This document shows, piece by piece, positions 42,941 through 51,940 of a stretch of DNA of 64,000 nt (position 1 is the first letter of the stretch; every line of letters begins with the position of its first letter). Location of the stretch: contig NZ_CP066784.1 in the NCBI RefSeq assembly GCF_028751195.1, positions 806,001 to 870,000 of the forward strand. The letters run 5' to 3'. The stretch comes from Alicyclobacillus sp. ALC3. GTDB taxonomy: Bacteria; Bacillota; Bacilli; Alicyclobacillales; Alicyclobacillaceae. The notes beneath the pieces are model-generated. The model did not search any database. It was not told the DNA's origin and saw nothing but the letters and a program-made list of their open reading frames with translations. A program made the translations under genes and the position numbers.

Positions 42941-44569
42941 GGGCTGCTGAACCACTCTGTTATACAGAAAATGCAGCGAATGACGAGCACAAGAACAGCG
43001 ACCCCAGCAGTTGCAGGCAGAAGGCAAACAAAACCCGCAGCCACCGCTCCAGGTTCATCACCAGCATCCGCAGTGAAATTACGGTCAGGCTGGTTTCTGC
43101 CAGCCGTGCTCGGATGCGGTCAAGCCCGTATCGGCGCTTGGTTTCTCCGAATTTGCCTTCGATTGCATTTCGCTCTGCCGAATCCTGGCGTTCCACCTGC
43201 TTATGCGCCGCTTCCTCCGCCTTCGCAGGTCGACCGAGTCGTGGTCCGCTCAGTCGTATTCCTCGGTCTCGGCAGTACTGCAGGTTTGCCCGATTTCGGT
43301 ACAGTTTGTCTGCCAGCACTGCCTCCGGGTAGCACCCGTACCGCTCACGGTACGCTTCCACTGACTCTTGTAGCAGTTGTCCTTCATTGAAGGTATCCCA
43401 CTGCACGTGGTCGATGCGCGCGTAACCGTCAACCATGCTGACAGCGACCTTTGCACCGAACTCCACGTTCGCCTTGGCTTTTCCTCTCACAATCGGGCGT
43501 ACATGTGGTTGTGAGATGCTCACGATTCGGTCGTCGATTCGGTGTGAGCGCGTGTCGTGCATCATCTTCTGCTGTCGGAACAGTTCCTGTATGACTAACA
43601 GGTTCTTGTACTGCTGGCGACTCAGCTTGGTCAGTGGTGTTCGTGTAGCCAGGTGCTCGATCGCCTTCAGGTCCCTCATCACATATCGAAGTTGCTGTCC
43701 GATCGCTCTGCGAATCTTTTGCTTGCTCGTTCTGCGCTGCTTGGCGATGACCAGATATGCCCGCCTTGCCTTCTGCCGGTACGTTCTCGGCTTTCTTTCC
43801 CTACCGGCATGTGGGGCATGAAGCACGTCAATGAGCTGTTCCAGCTTCTCTCTTGCGCCGTTGAGCAGCGACAAGTCGGTCGGATAGGCGATGTCTGCCG
43901 GTGCACAAGTCGCATCCAGAAGCAGTTTCCCTTGCCGTGGCACATCCGGCTCGACCTTCGGTTGCTCGGTCTGTGTACTGGTATCTTGACCGCCGTCGTC
44001 CGAGTGCGTGTGGTCGTCATCGTCTGATTCTTCATCGGCCTTTGCCGCCATGATGATCCACTCGTTCACCTGGTTGAGTACATCCGCGCCGAGGCGCTTG
44101 CGAAAGTGCGTCATGAGTGAGGCGTCGAACGGAGGGGACTGCTGGAACCCAGGGAGGCCGATGAAGTACTGCAGATACGGGTTCTCAGTGATGTTCTCGA
44201 CGGTGTCTCGGTCACTCGAACCCAAGCGTTCCTGGATGACGAGCGAACCGAGAGCAACTCTGACGGAGACTGCCATCTGCCCGCCTTTCGACTTCGGCTT
44301 GAAGAGCTGTGCATAATGCTTCTCGACTAGGTCCCACGGAATGAACTGAGCGAGCTTTACCCAACGGTTTTCCTCATTCAGCTTCCCGGTAAACGGCAGG
44401 AAGAACTCGTGTGGCAAGAGCAACTGATTCTCGCGTTTTTGGTACATGTGGGCACCCTCCAAGTGCAAGGTTTTTGCGGTCCGATCATCGAAATCCTTGC
44501 ATATAACTTCGACATTCACACCCGAAAAACCTTGCTACGGCGCCGATTTTCGGTCATTCAGCAGCCCCT
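42939..44569. mobile_element. Insertion sequence, IS5/IS1182-type, about 1.63 kb
   Basis: Terminal inverted repeats AGGGGCTGCTGAA (left) and TTCAGCAGCCCCT (right). Flanked by AATT on both sides (42935-42938 and 44570-44573), a likely 4-bp target duplication (6 bp if TAATTA is counted). Contains one intact transposase gene, so recent insertion is likely. Confidence 0.92.
42960..44444 (-). CDS. IS5/IS1182-family transposase
   Basis: 494 aa from MYQKREN (ATG 44444, GGAGG 8 nt upstream). The N-terminal region has HFRKRLGADVLNQVNEW (DUF772 type). DDE catalytic residues are probably D in LLLDATCAPADIAYPTD, D in AVLADKLYRNRANLQYC and E in ERNAIEGKFGETKRRYG. An acidic linker (DEESDDDDHTHSDDGG) sits in the middle. 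The C-terminal end is hydrophobic. Intact, so the IS may still move. Confidence 0.93.
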   Translation of the reverse strand, partial: YQKRENQLLLPHEFFLPFTGKLNEENRWVKLAQFIPWDLVEKHYAQLFKPKSKGGQMAVSVRVALGSLVIQERLGSSDRDTVENITENPYLQYFIGLPGFQQSPPFDASLMTHFRKRLGADVLNQVNEWIIMAAKADEESDDDDHTHSDDGGQDTSTQTEQPKVEPDVPRQGKLLLDATCAPADIAYPTDLSLLNGAREKLEQLIDVLHAPHAGRERKPRTYRQKARRAYLVIAKQRRTSKQKIRRAIGQQLRYVMRDLKAIEHLATRTPLTKLSRQQYKNLLVIQELFRQQKMMHDTRSHRIDDRIVSISQPHVRPIVRGKAKANVEFGAKVAVSMVDGYARIDHVQWDTFNEGQLLQESVEAYRERYGCYPEAVLADKLYRNRANLQYCRDRGIRLSGPRLGRPAKAEEAAHKQVERQDSAERNAIEGKFGETKRRYGLDRIRARLAETSLTVISLRMLVMNLERWLRVLFAFCLQLLGSLFLCSSFAAFSV

Positions 44570-45348
44570 AATTAGTCTATGAGTCAGTAACGTCCTGGGC
44601 CCCTTTGTGAAACGCCACTGCATGTATTAACGTCAGCCACAGCAGCGGTTACCACTATGGGGATGCGAATATGTGGGTGAAGATGTATACCCAATTGAAG
44701 CTGCCCACTCACACACGCTGGGAGAAATTCTGGTTTAAGCTGTTTTGGCTGCCTCAAAACGTCCAAAACTTGACTGTGTTAGATGTCCAGGATTTGACGG
44801 GCAGTGTGACCAAAGCAAATTTGTCCAGATGGACAGGCGGTCCATCTGGCATGCCAAACAGGAACACTCGAAGAGCAGGCGTGAGACTGTCAAGGTAGTC
44901 ATTACAGCCTTGACAGTCGGCGGTGATTTCCCACACTGGCAGGTGTGGTGGAATCCACAGACTTGTGGATTCCACCCTAGTTCCAAGAGGACTTGATGTG
45001 GGTCTGGAAATTATGTCACAGAAGACAAGAATTCCCTTGGAAAGTCGGGCGGCAATGTCGGATTCGCACCTTGAAACGCACAATATGTGTCGTCAACCAC
45101 ACTTTCGGGCTCAAACAGCATATTATTGGACATTTTCGTTCGTCATCGCGCATGGTTCGAAAAGGCGCTATAGCGGGTTTCTGCGGTCCCGCTCATTCAA
45201 AGAGGTCCGTGCTCATTCACCCATTTACACGTTTTTGTTGACCAAATCGACCCGCGTACAGTGCGTGTGCGTGTCACTTTTCGTGGAGAGTTGTACAATC
45301 TCTGTAGGTTTGTCCACAACACGACATGGAGTGTTTGGAGGAGCGGCC
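44570..45348. other. 780-bp noncoding region with three perfect hairpins
   Basis: Between the IS and the HEPN-512 gene. No convincing gene, but three perfect inverted repeats lie within 152 bp (44825-44976). An untranslated structured RNA or decayed mobile-element end are possible. Confidence 0.5.
44825..44976. repeat. Cluster of three perfect inverted repeats
   Basis: Hairpin 1: CCAGATGGAC / GTCCATCTGG, 5-nt loop (44825-44849). Hairpin 2: GACTGTCAAGG / CCTTGACAGTC, 12-nt loop (44885-44918). Hairpin 3: GGTGGAATCCACA / TGTGGATTCCACC, 4-nt loop (44947-44976). Sequences are unrelated to each other, and none has a T-run. Confidence 0.8.
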
Positions 45349-46887
45349 GTGAGTAAAATGAAAATTACGCCATTGGACATGATCGAGTGGGAAGTCCTTC
45401 GGTCTCCCACTAAGATGATAGTACAAGAATCGACTATCGAACTACCGGCGGGCCTTAATGCAGTCCTGGTGGACAGAACAGATTCTTATGGACTTACCGC
45501 CGTCCTCCAAGGTGTTGTTAATCCATTAGAGGTTAGAGCATGGGAAACACGCGCTAATGCTCTGCTCCCCGGCGATGCGGGCCATAGGTTCTCGATCACC
45601 GCGATATGTGAATCCGGAGCTAAAGCTGCTCTTAACAATGTGCTGTTAACAGGACAGCGCACCTTACGCGGTGACGGGCTTATGCACGCACCGTTGCATG
45701 TTCCGGAGATCTCTTTCATGGCTCCGGACTTTATTCACATAGAAAATGAAATATCCTGGTTCACAGATTGGTATTTAAACGGTCCTGAACATAAACTACT
45801 TTTTTGCCGATCGACAACGCGCGAAGTAACCGAAACATTTAAACGCGAACGTACGCTCCCAGACAATATGGGAGGAAACGAAGTGTGGTGGCTTACAACG
45901 GGAGCGGGAGATGACGATACCCTCCCAGGCCCTTTATCTTCAGTCGGCAAAGACTTTTTTGTGGTGTCTCCAATTACAGGTTCGAAGTTTTTAGTGACTC
46001 GTGCCGCGGTGGACAATGGCCCTACTTGGTCGATTAATCTTGGTTTCGAATACCGCCCAGAATGGGGAGGCATCCCCTCAGGAGATGACAGAACTGCCAT
46101 CGGGGAGATAGTTGGATTTGTTCTCGGGAGGCACCTGTTGCAAGTAGGAACGAGTGTGTTTAGTAATGAAGGTTTACCCATTCACGAAAAGGCATTGCCT
46201 GCCTGGGGCCCTGATGTCCAGGCAACGTGCAGGAGCCTGGACTATTCGCCTATAAATGCTGAAGGCAGATACATGGTCGGACCTCAGCTTGAACAAATCC
46301 TTTCACAGCTTGTACCTAAGTATCTTGAAGTTAGGGATCAATTTGAACTGCAGTCTGCACTTTGGACATATTGGATTGCTCGGCGTATGCCACTAGGGAC
46401 TAGTATTCCCCTCATAGCGACGGCCCTTGAGACCATTAGACACGCATGGAATGCGTCGGCACTTTCCAAGCGCAATGGCGTGTATATGCAGAAGGCAGAG
46501 TTCGAAACACTCTTACAAGAGGAACTCAATTCAGCCAAGAGCAAAGTGTCGGAAGTACCTTACGGCAAGAGTATAACAAACAAACTATACGCTTCTTACC
46601 AGATGTCAGTGGCTCAACAGACTGAGAGCTTCTTCGCTGAGATAGGCTTGCCTGTCGACAAAGGTGAGGCCTATGTAATGTGGTTTCGAAACCAACTAAC
46701 GCACTCGAGTGTTTCAACCGACGCCGACTGGGAACTAATAAACTCGATTACGCATGGATACTTTTCCTTGTTTCACCGAGTAGTACTGAAACTATTGGAT
46801 TACGATGGGCCGTACGTCGACCGCTCGGTCTTCGGATGGCCCCACAAACCACTCCATGAACCCATCGGGATTAGATCAAAAGCCTAA
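45349..46887 (+). CDS. HEPN-domain protein, ApeA-like, 512 aa
   Basis: GTG at 45349 with GGAGGAG 5 nt upstream; the open frame back to 44923 covers the hairpin region and is rejected. The N-terminal half is beta-rich (TIELPAGLNAVLVDRTDSYGLTAVLQG) as in ApeA N-terminal domains. The C-terminal half is helical: LWTYWIARRMPLGTSIPLIATALETIRHAWN, then AYVMWFRNQLTHSSVS with R-NQLT-H, the R-x4-H HEPN motif. An anti-phage RNase role is inferred from this motif and setting. A 206-aa gene follows after 53 bp. Confidence 0.72.
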   Translation: MSKMKITPLDMIEWEVLRSPTKMIVQESTIELPAGLNAVLVDRTDSYGLTAVLQGVVNPLEVRAWETRANALLPGDAGHRFSITAICESGAKAALNNVLLTGQRTLRGDGLMHAPLHVPEISFMAPDFIHIENEISWFTDWYLNGPEHKLLFCRSTTREVTETFKRERTLPDNMGGNEVWWLTTGAGDDDTLPGPLSSVGKDFFVVSPITGSKFLVTRAAVDNGPTWSINLGFEYRPEWGGIPSGDDRTAIGEIVGFVLGRHLLQVGTSVFSNEGLPIHEKALPAWGPDVQATCRSLDYSPINAEGRYMVGPQLEQILSQLVPKYLEVRDQFELQSALWTYWIARRMPLGTSIPLIATALETIRHAWNASALSKRNGVYMQKAEFETLLQEELNSAKSKVSEVPYGKSITNKLYASYQMSVAQQTESFFAEIGLPVDKGEAYVMWFRNQLTHSSVSTDADWELINSITHGYFSLFHRVVLKLLDYDGPYVDRSVFGWPHKPLHEPIGIRSKA

Positions 46888-46940
46888 TCGAAGAACACAG
46901 ATTGAGACGTTGCAGTGAGATATGAAGGGCGGTCATTTAT

Positions 46941-47561
46941 TTGGACGTATCGTCGTTAATGACACTAGTATTCTCGGGAACGCGATCTCTATCGAGCGCA
47001 TGGGTAGCTTTCCACCGAACCAAGGTTGAACAACTGTGCCAGAAAATCATCGATAGCGGCCTTGACGTTTCGCAGATTGCCAATGAAAAGACTACACAGG
47101 CATACTTCTTTACCATTGTCGATAAATACGTTCGCGAAGCAACGGACAAAAAACTTGAGTATTGGAAGAACGCCATGTTGCATCTGATGTTTGACTACCG
47201 AAAATTTGATTTTAAGGACAATTTCGTATCTATCCTAGAGTCACTCACAGCGTTTGATTTGACCGTCCTAGGACAGTTTTATCGCATGAATGAGAATACT
47301 GATGATAAATTTCTCGTTGATTTGTTCGCCTTCTTTGCCGACCGACAGGTTGAAGACTATATGGTCTTACACACTATAGACCGACTTGTTTCACAGGGAC
47401 TAATTACTCAAGTCACGTCCGTTGGCGCGACACCGACTTTCAGGTCTGATGAGATTGATGTGAGTTCAGCCGAGACGTATTACACAAATACTATGGGCAA
47501 TAAATTCATCGATTTCATCCTTCAAATCCCTAATATTTACAGTACATCACACACCGAATGA
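46941..47561 (+). CDS. Hypothetical protein, 206 aa, downstream of HEPN-512
   Basis: TTG start at 46941 with a modest GGGCGGT site. Mostly helical and acidic (YWKNAMLHLMFDYRKFDFKDNFVSILESLTAFDLTVLGQFYR in parts). No recognised motif. The 53-bp gap and shared strand suggest co-expression with the HEPN protein, as partner, antitoxin or sensor. This is inference only. Confidence 0.6.
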   Translation: MDVSSLMTLVFSGTRSLSSAWVAFHRTKVEQLCQKIIDSGLDVSQIANEKTTQAYFFTIVDKYVREATDKKLEYWKNAMLHLMFDYRKFDFKDNFVSILESLTAFDLTVLGQFYRMNENTDDKFLVDLFAFFADRQVEDYMVLHTIDRLVSQGLITQVTSVGATPTFRSDEIDVSSAETYYTNTMGNKFIDFILQIPNIYSTSHTE

Positions 47562-47703
47562 AAATCCCACTGTTTCTCATCGCAGATAAATTTGTCCTCC
47601 ACCGCATCAAGATTCAGCAGAGCCGTGACAACAAGACTTTGTTCCTAGGATTAAATCACCAGACACCCATTCCATGCAAAAGCAAATCGCAGCGGGCAGC
47701 ACT

Positions 47704-47949
47704 TCAAATCAAATACCGCATGACCTCGGTGCATCCCCCACACACGGCTTTTTCCTTGACATAAGTAACATCGTTTTTAGAACCGCAAAACACAGACATG
47801 GGTCGGTACTTACGCAAAACAACGCAGTCTCCATCGACCAGGGTCTCCACGGGGTCCAAGACTTCAATGCCCAGGTACCGTCTCAATTGAATAGGAACCA
47901 CCACTCGCCCCAAATGATCCACCGGACGCACGAAACCTGTCAGCTTCAT
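47704..47949 (-). CDS. AbrB/SpoVT-type DNA-binding protein with C-terminal zinc finger
   Basis: 81 aa, ATG at 47949 with GGAGG 7 nt upstream. MKLTGFVRPVDHLGRVVVPIQLRRYLGIEVLDPVETLVDGDCVVLRKYRP (in parts) is a full AbrB-type swapped-hairpin domain as in AbrB, Abh and SpoVT. It is followed by CVFCGS and CGGC pairs that could bind zinc. Upstream dyads TTACAATGTAA (48035-48045) and GATAACAGTTATC (48049-48061) may be its operators. A frameshifted copy is at 39047-39314. Confidence 0.88.
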   Translation of the reverse strand: MKLTGFVRPVDHLGRVVVPIQLRRYLGIEVLDPVETLVDGDCVVLRKYRPMSVFCGSKNDVTYVKEKAVCGGCTEVMRYLI

Positions 47950-48208
47950 AAGGTGTCCTCCGCTCTACTGTGGTTACATGGCTATCCTAGCGGACGGATA
48001 GTTTACGGTCGATGACGCGCAGGAGTTTTGTGAATTACAATGTAACAAGATAACAGTTATCTCAGCGCGGCCGTTTGCCGCATCCTGGTGCTGGGCTGTG
48101 ACTCGTTCACATCCTTACCTAGCGTTGGTAAAAGCAAGACCACACCTTTACTTCGAATTGAAATCGGTGAGTGTGCCAGATGACAAGAGAGCTGCCGTCA
48201 TTCCCGGC
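47745..48208. repeat. Segmental duplication, right copy
   Basis: Copy of 39115-39573. The match stops at CCCGGC (48208), where the integrase remnant starts, so the duplication or a later deletion removed the integrase N-terminus. It carries the last 22 or so codons of a PD-(D/E)xK gene on minus. Confidence 0.85.
48035..48061. promoter_or_regulatory. Twin dyads upstream of the AbrB-type gene
   Basis: TTACAATGTAA and GATAACAGTTATC lie 4 bp apart. The first is perfectly kept in the left copy (39400-39410); the second has one change there. Likely operator for autoregulation. Confidence 0.5.
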
Positions 48209-48411
48209 CCGTCTATGACCTTCGCCACACGAGCGCCACGCTACTCATGACCGGCAACGTGCATCCAAAAATAGTCGCAGAGCGTCTGGGCCACTCCACA
48301 ACCAACCTCACACTGGACACTTACAGCCACGTTGTGCCTGGAATGCAGGATCAAGTCGTTAAGACTCTCGAAGCACTATTAGGCTCACAGAGGCACACAG
48401 AAAAAGATTAG
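48209..48411 (+). pseudogene. Tyrosine recombinase (integrase), C-terminal remnant
   Basis: Frame reads VYDLRHTSATLLMTGNVHPK... VAERLGHSTTNLTLDTYSHV..., with the catalytic Arg (DLRH), the H/K region, LGHS and the nucleophile Tyr in TYSH. Everything upstream is replaced by the duplicated AbrB segment at 48208. It ends at TAG 48409-48411, next to the tRNA-Ser, as expected for the integrase of this element. Confidence 0.9.
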
Positions 48412-48428
48412 GCGCACTGAAGGCGCAC
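48381..48428. promoter_or_regulatory. Right arm-type integrase sites
   Basis: Four related octamers: AGGCTCAC, AGGCACAC, AGGCGCAC, AGGCGCAC at 48381, 48391, 48410 and 48421. The last two share spacing (11 bp) with the pair at 32103-32121. They overlap the end of the integrase frame. Confidence 0.55.
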
Positions 48429-48446
48429 AGAAAACGTGAGGCAACG

Positions 48447-48495
48447 AAAATGGCGCGGGTCTCAAGAAGTGTTTCATTCTCGAGAACCAGCGCCA
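48447..48495 (-). terminator. Element-borne terminator for tRNA-Ser
   Basis: On minus TGGCGC...GCGCCA with inner GGT(T)CTC/GAGACC, then TTTT. It would replace the native terminator displaced to 31905-31931. Confidence 0.55.
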
Positions 48496-48507
48496 TTACT
48501 GAATTTG

Positions 48508-48598
<91 letters not shown>

Positions 48599-48708
48599 AC
48601 GAAGTCGAGACGCTTCGTCCCGACTAGCGCTACTATATCCGCCAACACCCGCGTTGTCAATGAGGGGCATGGGTCATGTCCAACAATGGCGCCCCGACGA
48701 GACGCACA

Positions 48709-49839
48709 TCACGTCTCGACCGTCTCCCAGCTGCCTGATGCCGCTGACCGCTCGACCGCTGCGAGCACCTGCTGGTTGCGAAGACCGTCGCCGAAGTTTG
48801 GGTGCGGAGATTCACCTTTCGCGATGGCGTCGAGAAACTCGGACACGAGGTTGATAAACGTATGCTCGTAGCCAATGATGTGCCCGGGTGGCCAATATGC
48901 ACCCGCATAGGGATGGTCCCGCTCCGTACAGTTGATGCGCCGGAACCCCTGCAACCCTGACTCATCGTCGGTAAAGTACACCTCAAGCACATTCATATTC
49001 TCAAGGTCCCAGCGCAGCGACCCGTGTTCCCCGTTCACCTCGAAGCGATTCGCATTTCGGTTACCGCCAGCGAAGCGAGTGGCTTCGAACACACCTTCCG
49101 CTCCACACGCAAACCGGGCCAGAAACATCGTGGCGTCGTCCACGTCCACCATGCCAGTCCCGGACTCGTCGAAGAGTGGACGTTGCGATACAATCGTCCG
49201 CAGCGATCCCGTTACCGTTTTGAACTCTCCAACCAAAAAGCGCGCTAAGTCGACGATGTGCGCGCCGATGTCGCCGAGTGCTCCGGTCCCGGTCACATCG
49301 CGACGCATGCGCCACGTCATCGGTGCTGCCGGATTGAGGAGCCAGTCCTGCAGATAGTGTGCACGGATGTGATGTATGCGTCCGAGGCGGCCCTCGTCAA
49401 TTAGACGCTTCGCAAACTGCACCGCAGGCGCAAAGCGATAGTTGTGGCACACCATATGTGATACGCCAGCACGCACAACCGCGTCATGCATGGCTCCGGC
49501 ATCATCTACGGTGGTCGCCAACGGCTTTTCGCACAGCACGTGTTTTCCAGTTGCCGCGGCAGCCTGCGCGATTTGGGCATGTGTGTCGTTCGGCGTAACG
49601 ATGTCAATCACATCAATGTCCGGTCGTTCCACCAATCTTCTCCAGTCTGTCTCGTACTCTGCGAAGCCGAGTCGCGAAGCAGCCTCGCGCACGGCATCTT
49701 CGCTGCGACCGCAAACTGCCTGAAGTACTGGCGTGAGTTGGGGACGAAAGTAAAATCCCACATCCCGATAAGCGTGGCTGTGGGCACGTCCCATGAACTG
49801 GTAACCAACCATGCCAATGCGGACCGGGCGCTGCTTCAT
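48709..49839 (-). CDS. Gfo/Idh/MocA family oxidoreductase
   Basis: 376 aa. Rossmann start RIGMVGYQFMGRAHSHAY, then PDIDVIDIVTPNDTHAQIA and the signature HVLCEKPLA (catalytic Lys). GALGDIGAHIVDLARFLVG carries the D-x3-H pair typical of sugar-oxidising members. Last gene of a catabolic operon; its ATG overlaps the isomerase stop by 4 nt. Members oxidise sugars or inositols with NAD(P), sometimes at C3 of a glycoside before cleavage by a TIM-barrel partner. Substrate unproven. Confidence 0.9.
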   Translation of the reverse strand: MKQRPVRIGMVGYQFMGRAHSHAYRDVGFYFRPQLTPVLQAVCGRSEDAVREAASRLGFAEYETDWRRLVERPDIDVIDIVTPNDTHAQIAQAAAATGKHVLCEKPLATTVDDAGAMHDAVVRAGVSHMVCHNYRFAPAVQFAKRLIDEGRLGRIHHIRAHYLQDWLLNPAAPMTWRMRRDVTGTGALGDIGAHIVDLARFLVGEFKTVTGSLRTIVSQRPLFDESGTGMVDVDDATMFLARFACGAEGVFEATRFAGGNRNANRFEVNGEHGSLRWDLENMNVLEVYFTDDESGLQGFRRINCTERDHPYAGAYWPPGHIIGYEHTFINLVSEFLDAIAKGESPHPNFGDGLRNQQVLAAVERSAASGSWETVET

Positions 49840-50777
49840 AGCAGGATGAGCGGCTTCAAAAACGCGACTGCTTTATCAAAGCCTTCCTCCAGTGACATCA
49901 GGTTGTCTTCATGTTCAATGCTGACTGTTCCGTTGTAGCCAGCCAACCGAAGCGCGCTCAGGATGTTGCGCCACGTCTCGCCACCGTGGCCGTACCCGAC
50001 CGTGCGGAAGTTCCAGGAACGATGCCCAATGTCCTCATACGATTTGGTATCGAGGACACCATTTCGTGCCGTGTTCCATGAGTCGATTGCCGTGTCTTTC
50101 GCGTGAAAGTGGAAAATCGCGCCGCTTTCCCCAAGTTCGCGGATGCTCGTCACCGGGTCAATCCCCTGCCAAAAGAAGTGGCTCGGGTCATAGTTCACAC
50201 CGATGGACTCTCCACAAGCTTCACGCAGTCGCAGAGCGGTCTCGGTGTTATACACCAGAAACCCCGGGTGCGGCTCAATGGCGACCCGAACCCCGTGATT
50301 GGCCAAAAAGTGGTTTTGTTCGCGCCAATACGGAATCGCGTGTTGCTGCCACTGCCACTCGAGCAGTTGTGTATGCTCAAGCGGCCACGGGCAGGTCACC
50401 CACACGGGGTACCGAGAGTGTTCGGATTCACCCGGACACCCCGAAAACATGTTGACTGTATCGACACCGAGTTGTTCCGCGAGCAGGACCGACTGTTCAA
50501 ACGTTCGCTTTGCCTCGTGCGCAACCTCAGCGACCGGATGGAGTGGATTGCAGTGGCAAGACAAGGCGCTGATCGACAACCCCCGCTCTGCGATAGCTGC
50601 GAGAAACGCGCGACGCTTGCCAGCGTCACCGAGGAGACCGGGAACGTCGCAGTGATCCATTTCAGAATAACCGCCTGTGCCAAGCTCCACCGTATCGAGA
50701 CCGCTTGCTGCCACACGGTCAAGCATCTCTTCGAACGAAAGGTCCGCGAACACCCTTGTGAACACACCGAGTTTCAC
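49836..50777 (-). CDS. Sugar phosphate isomerase/epimerase (xylose-isomerase-like TIM barrel)
   Basis: 313 aa, GTG start overlapping the upstream stop (GTGA). AP-endonuclease-2 fold landmarks: FEEMLDRVAASGLDTVELGTGGY, ALSCHCNPLHP, VAIEPHPGF (metal Glu), GVNYDPSHFFWQGIDP (Asp/His), FHFHAKDT and SIEHEDN. Metal-dependent isomerase or eliminase for sugars or keto-sugars. Sandwiched between two Gfo/Idh/MocA genes with overlapping ends, so the three act in one pathway. Confidence 0.9.
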   Translation of the reverse strand: MKLGVFTRVFADLSFEEMLDRVAASGLDTVELGTGGYSEMDHCDVPGLLGDAGKRRAFLAAIAERGLSISALSCHCNPLHPVAEVAHEAKRTFEQSVLLAEQLGVDTVNMFSGCPGESEHSRYPVWVTCPWPLEHTQLLEWQWQQHAIPYWREQNHFLANHGVRVAIEPHPGFLVYNTETALRLREACGESIGVNYDPSHFFWQGIDPVTSIRELGESGAIFHFHAKDTAIDSWNTARNGVLDTKSYEDIGHRSWNFRTVGYGHGGETWRNILSALRLAGYNGTVSIEHEDNLMSLEEGFDKAVAFLKPLILL

Positions 50778-51889
50778 TGCACAACGCCTCCTCGTCCCGG
50801 ATTGGTGCCGTATGCCTCGGTCAACTCGTCAAGCATGACTTCCCTTCCCGTCTGCGACGACTGGTAGATTCCGTCGAGCACCAGTTGGTTCGTCAACCCG
50901 GCGAGGGCCGGAGCCATCGGGGCAACATCTCCTCGTACGCAAGCCAGAAAGTGCCGTCCCATCCGCACTCGCTCGCCTTCGTCGTAGACGGGAACAGGCA
51001 GTGGGATGTCTACGGGCCGTCCAAAGGCTTCTGTGTAGAAAGCCGCGGATTCACCGCGAATTGACGCTCCGCCATCTGACCCCATCAGGTGAACGAACGG
51101 GGCCGAGTCGGTTTCACCGTGCACTGCCCAACTCACGTCCAGGGTGAGTGTACTGCCGTCCTCCATTCGGATAAAAGCGGATGCCAAATCCTCCACATCG
51201 AAAACACCATCCCAGTCCGGCGTGCCCCAGTTACCAATGCCCCGCCGGTTCGGCCCGAACGCTGCGTAGGTCTGACCGGACACAGCAACAGGCTTCGGAT
51301 TCCCCATGAGAAACAGGGCTAGGTCGAGCATGTGCACGCCGATGTCAATCAGCGGTCCCCCGCCCGAGTCCGCTTTGCGAGTAAACCACGTGCCCCACCC
51401 TGGAATCCCCTTGCGCCGCATCCAACCAGCCTTCGCGGTATAAATTGTGCCGAGCGCCCCCGCTTCGACTTGTTCGCGCACTGCCTGAGAGGACCATTTC
51501 CACCGATACTGTTGCCCCATCAACAAGGCTTTGCCTGACGCTTGCGCAGCCTCGACTATCTCCCTCGCGGCGGTCGCGTCAAGCGCCATGGGTTTCTCAA
51601 GCAGGACGTGCTTCCCCGCCTTCAGTGCCTGCACCGCAAGCGGCGCGTGCCAACGGTTCGGCACACCAATCACAACCGCGTCCAACGTCTCATCATTGAG
51701 CAAAGCGTCAGCGGAGTCGTACACCCTGGCGATACCAAACTCGCCTGCGCGCGCCGACGCAAGGTCGGGGATGGCGTCCGCCACCCCCGCCAGTACTACA
51801 CCGTCAAGTCCGGCAAACGATTGCATGTGCACGCTCCCAATGTTGCCCGCACCCATGAACCCAAGTCTCACTCTTCCTGCGCTATCCAT
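50774..51889 (-). CDS. Gfo/Idh/MocA family oxidoreductase
   Basis: 371 aa. RLGFMGAGNIGSVHMQSFAGL (in parts), AVVIGVPNRWHAPLAVQALKAGKHVLLEKPMA and DIGVHMLDLALFLMGNPKPVAVSG place it in the family, with the EKP Lys and the D-x3-H pair. The second such enzyme in the operon; different sequence from the 48709 gene, so probably a different step or substrate. Confidence 0.9.
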   Translation of the reverse strand: MDSAGRVRLGFMGAGNIGSVHMQSFAGLDGVVLAGVADAIPDLASARAGEFGIARVYDSADALLNDETLDAVVIGVPNRWHAPLAVQALKAGKHVLLEKPMALDATAAREIVEAAQASGKALLMGQQYRWKWSSQAVREQVEAGALGTIYTAKAGWMRRKGIPGWGTWFTRKADSGGGPLIDIGVHMLDLALFLMGNPKPVAVSGQTYAAFGPNRRGIGNWGTPDWDGVFDVEDLASAFIRMEDGSTLTLDVSWAVHGETDSAPFVHLMGSDGGASIRGESAAFYTEAFGRPVDIPLPVPVYDEGERVRMGRHFLACVRGDVAPMAPALAGLTNQLVLDGIYQSSQTGREVMLDELTEAYGTNPGRGGVVQ

Positions 51890-51940
51890 TGTCGTCCCTC
51901 GCTTGCTGGAGAATTTCCGTTCGCTTTCCAGTCATCCGGT

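Noticed and set aside
44923..45348. N-terminal extension of the HEPN-512 protein
   Set aside because: The open frame reads through the hairpin region with improbable composition. GTG 45349 has a strong GGAGGAG site.
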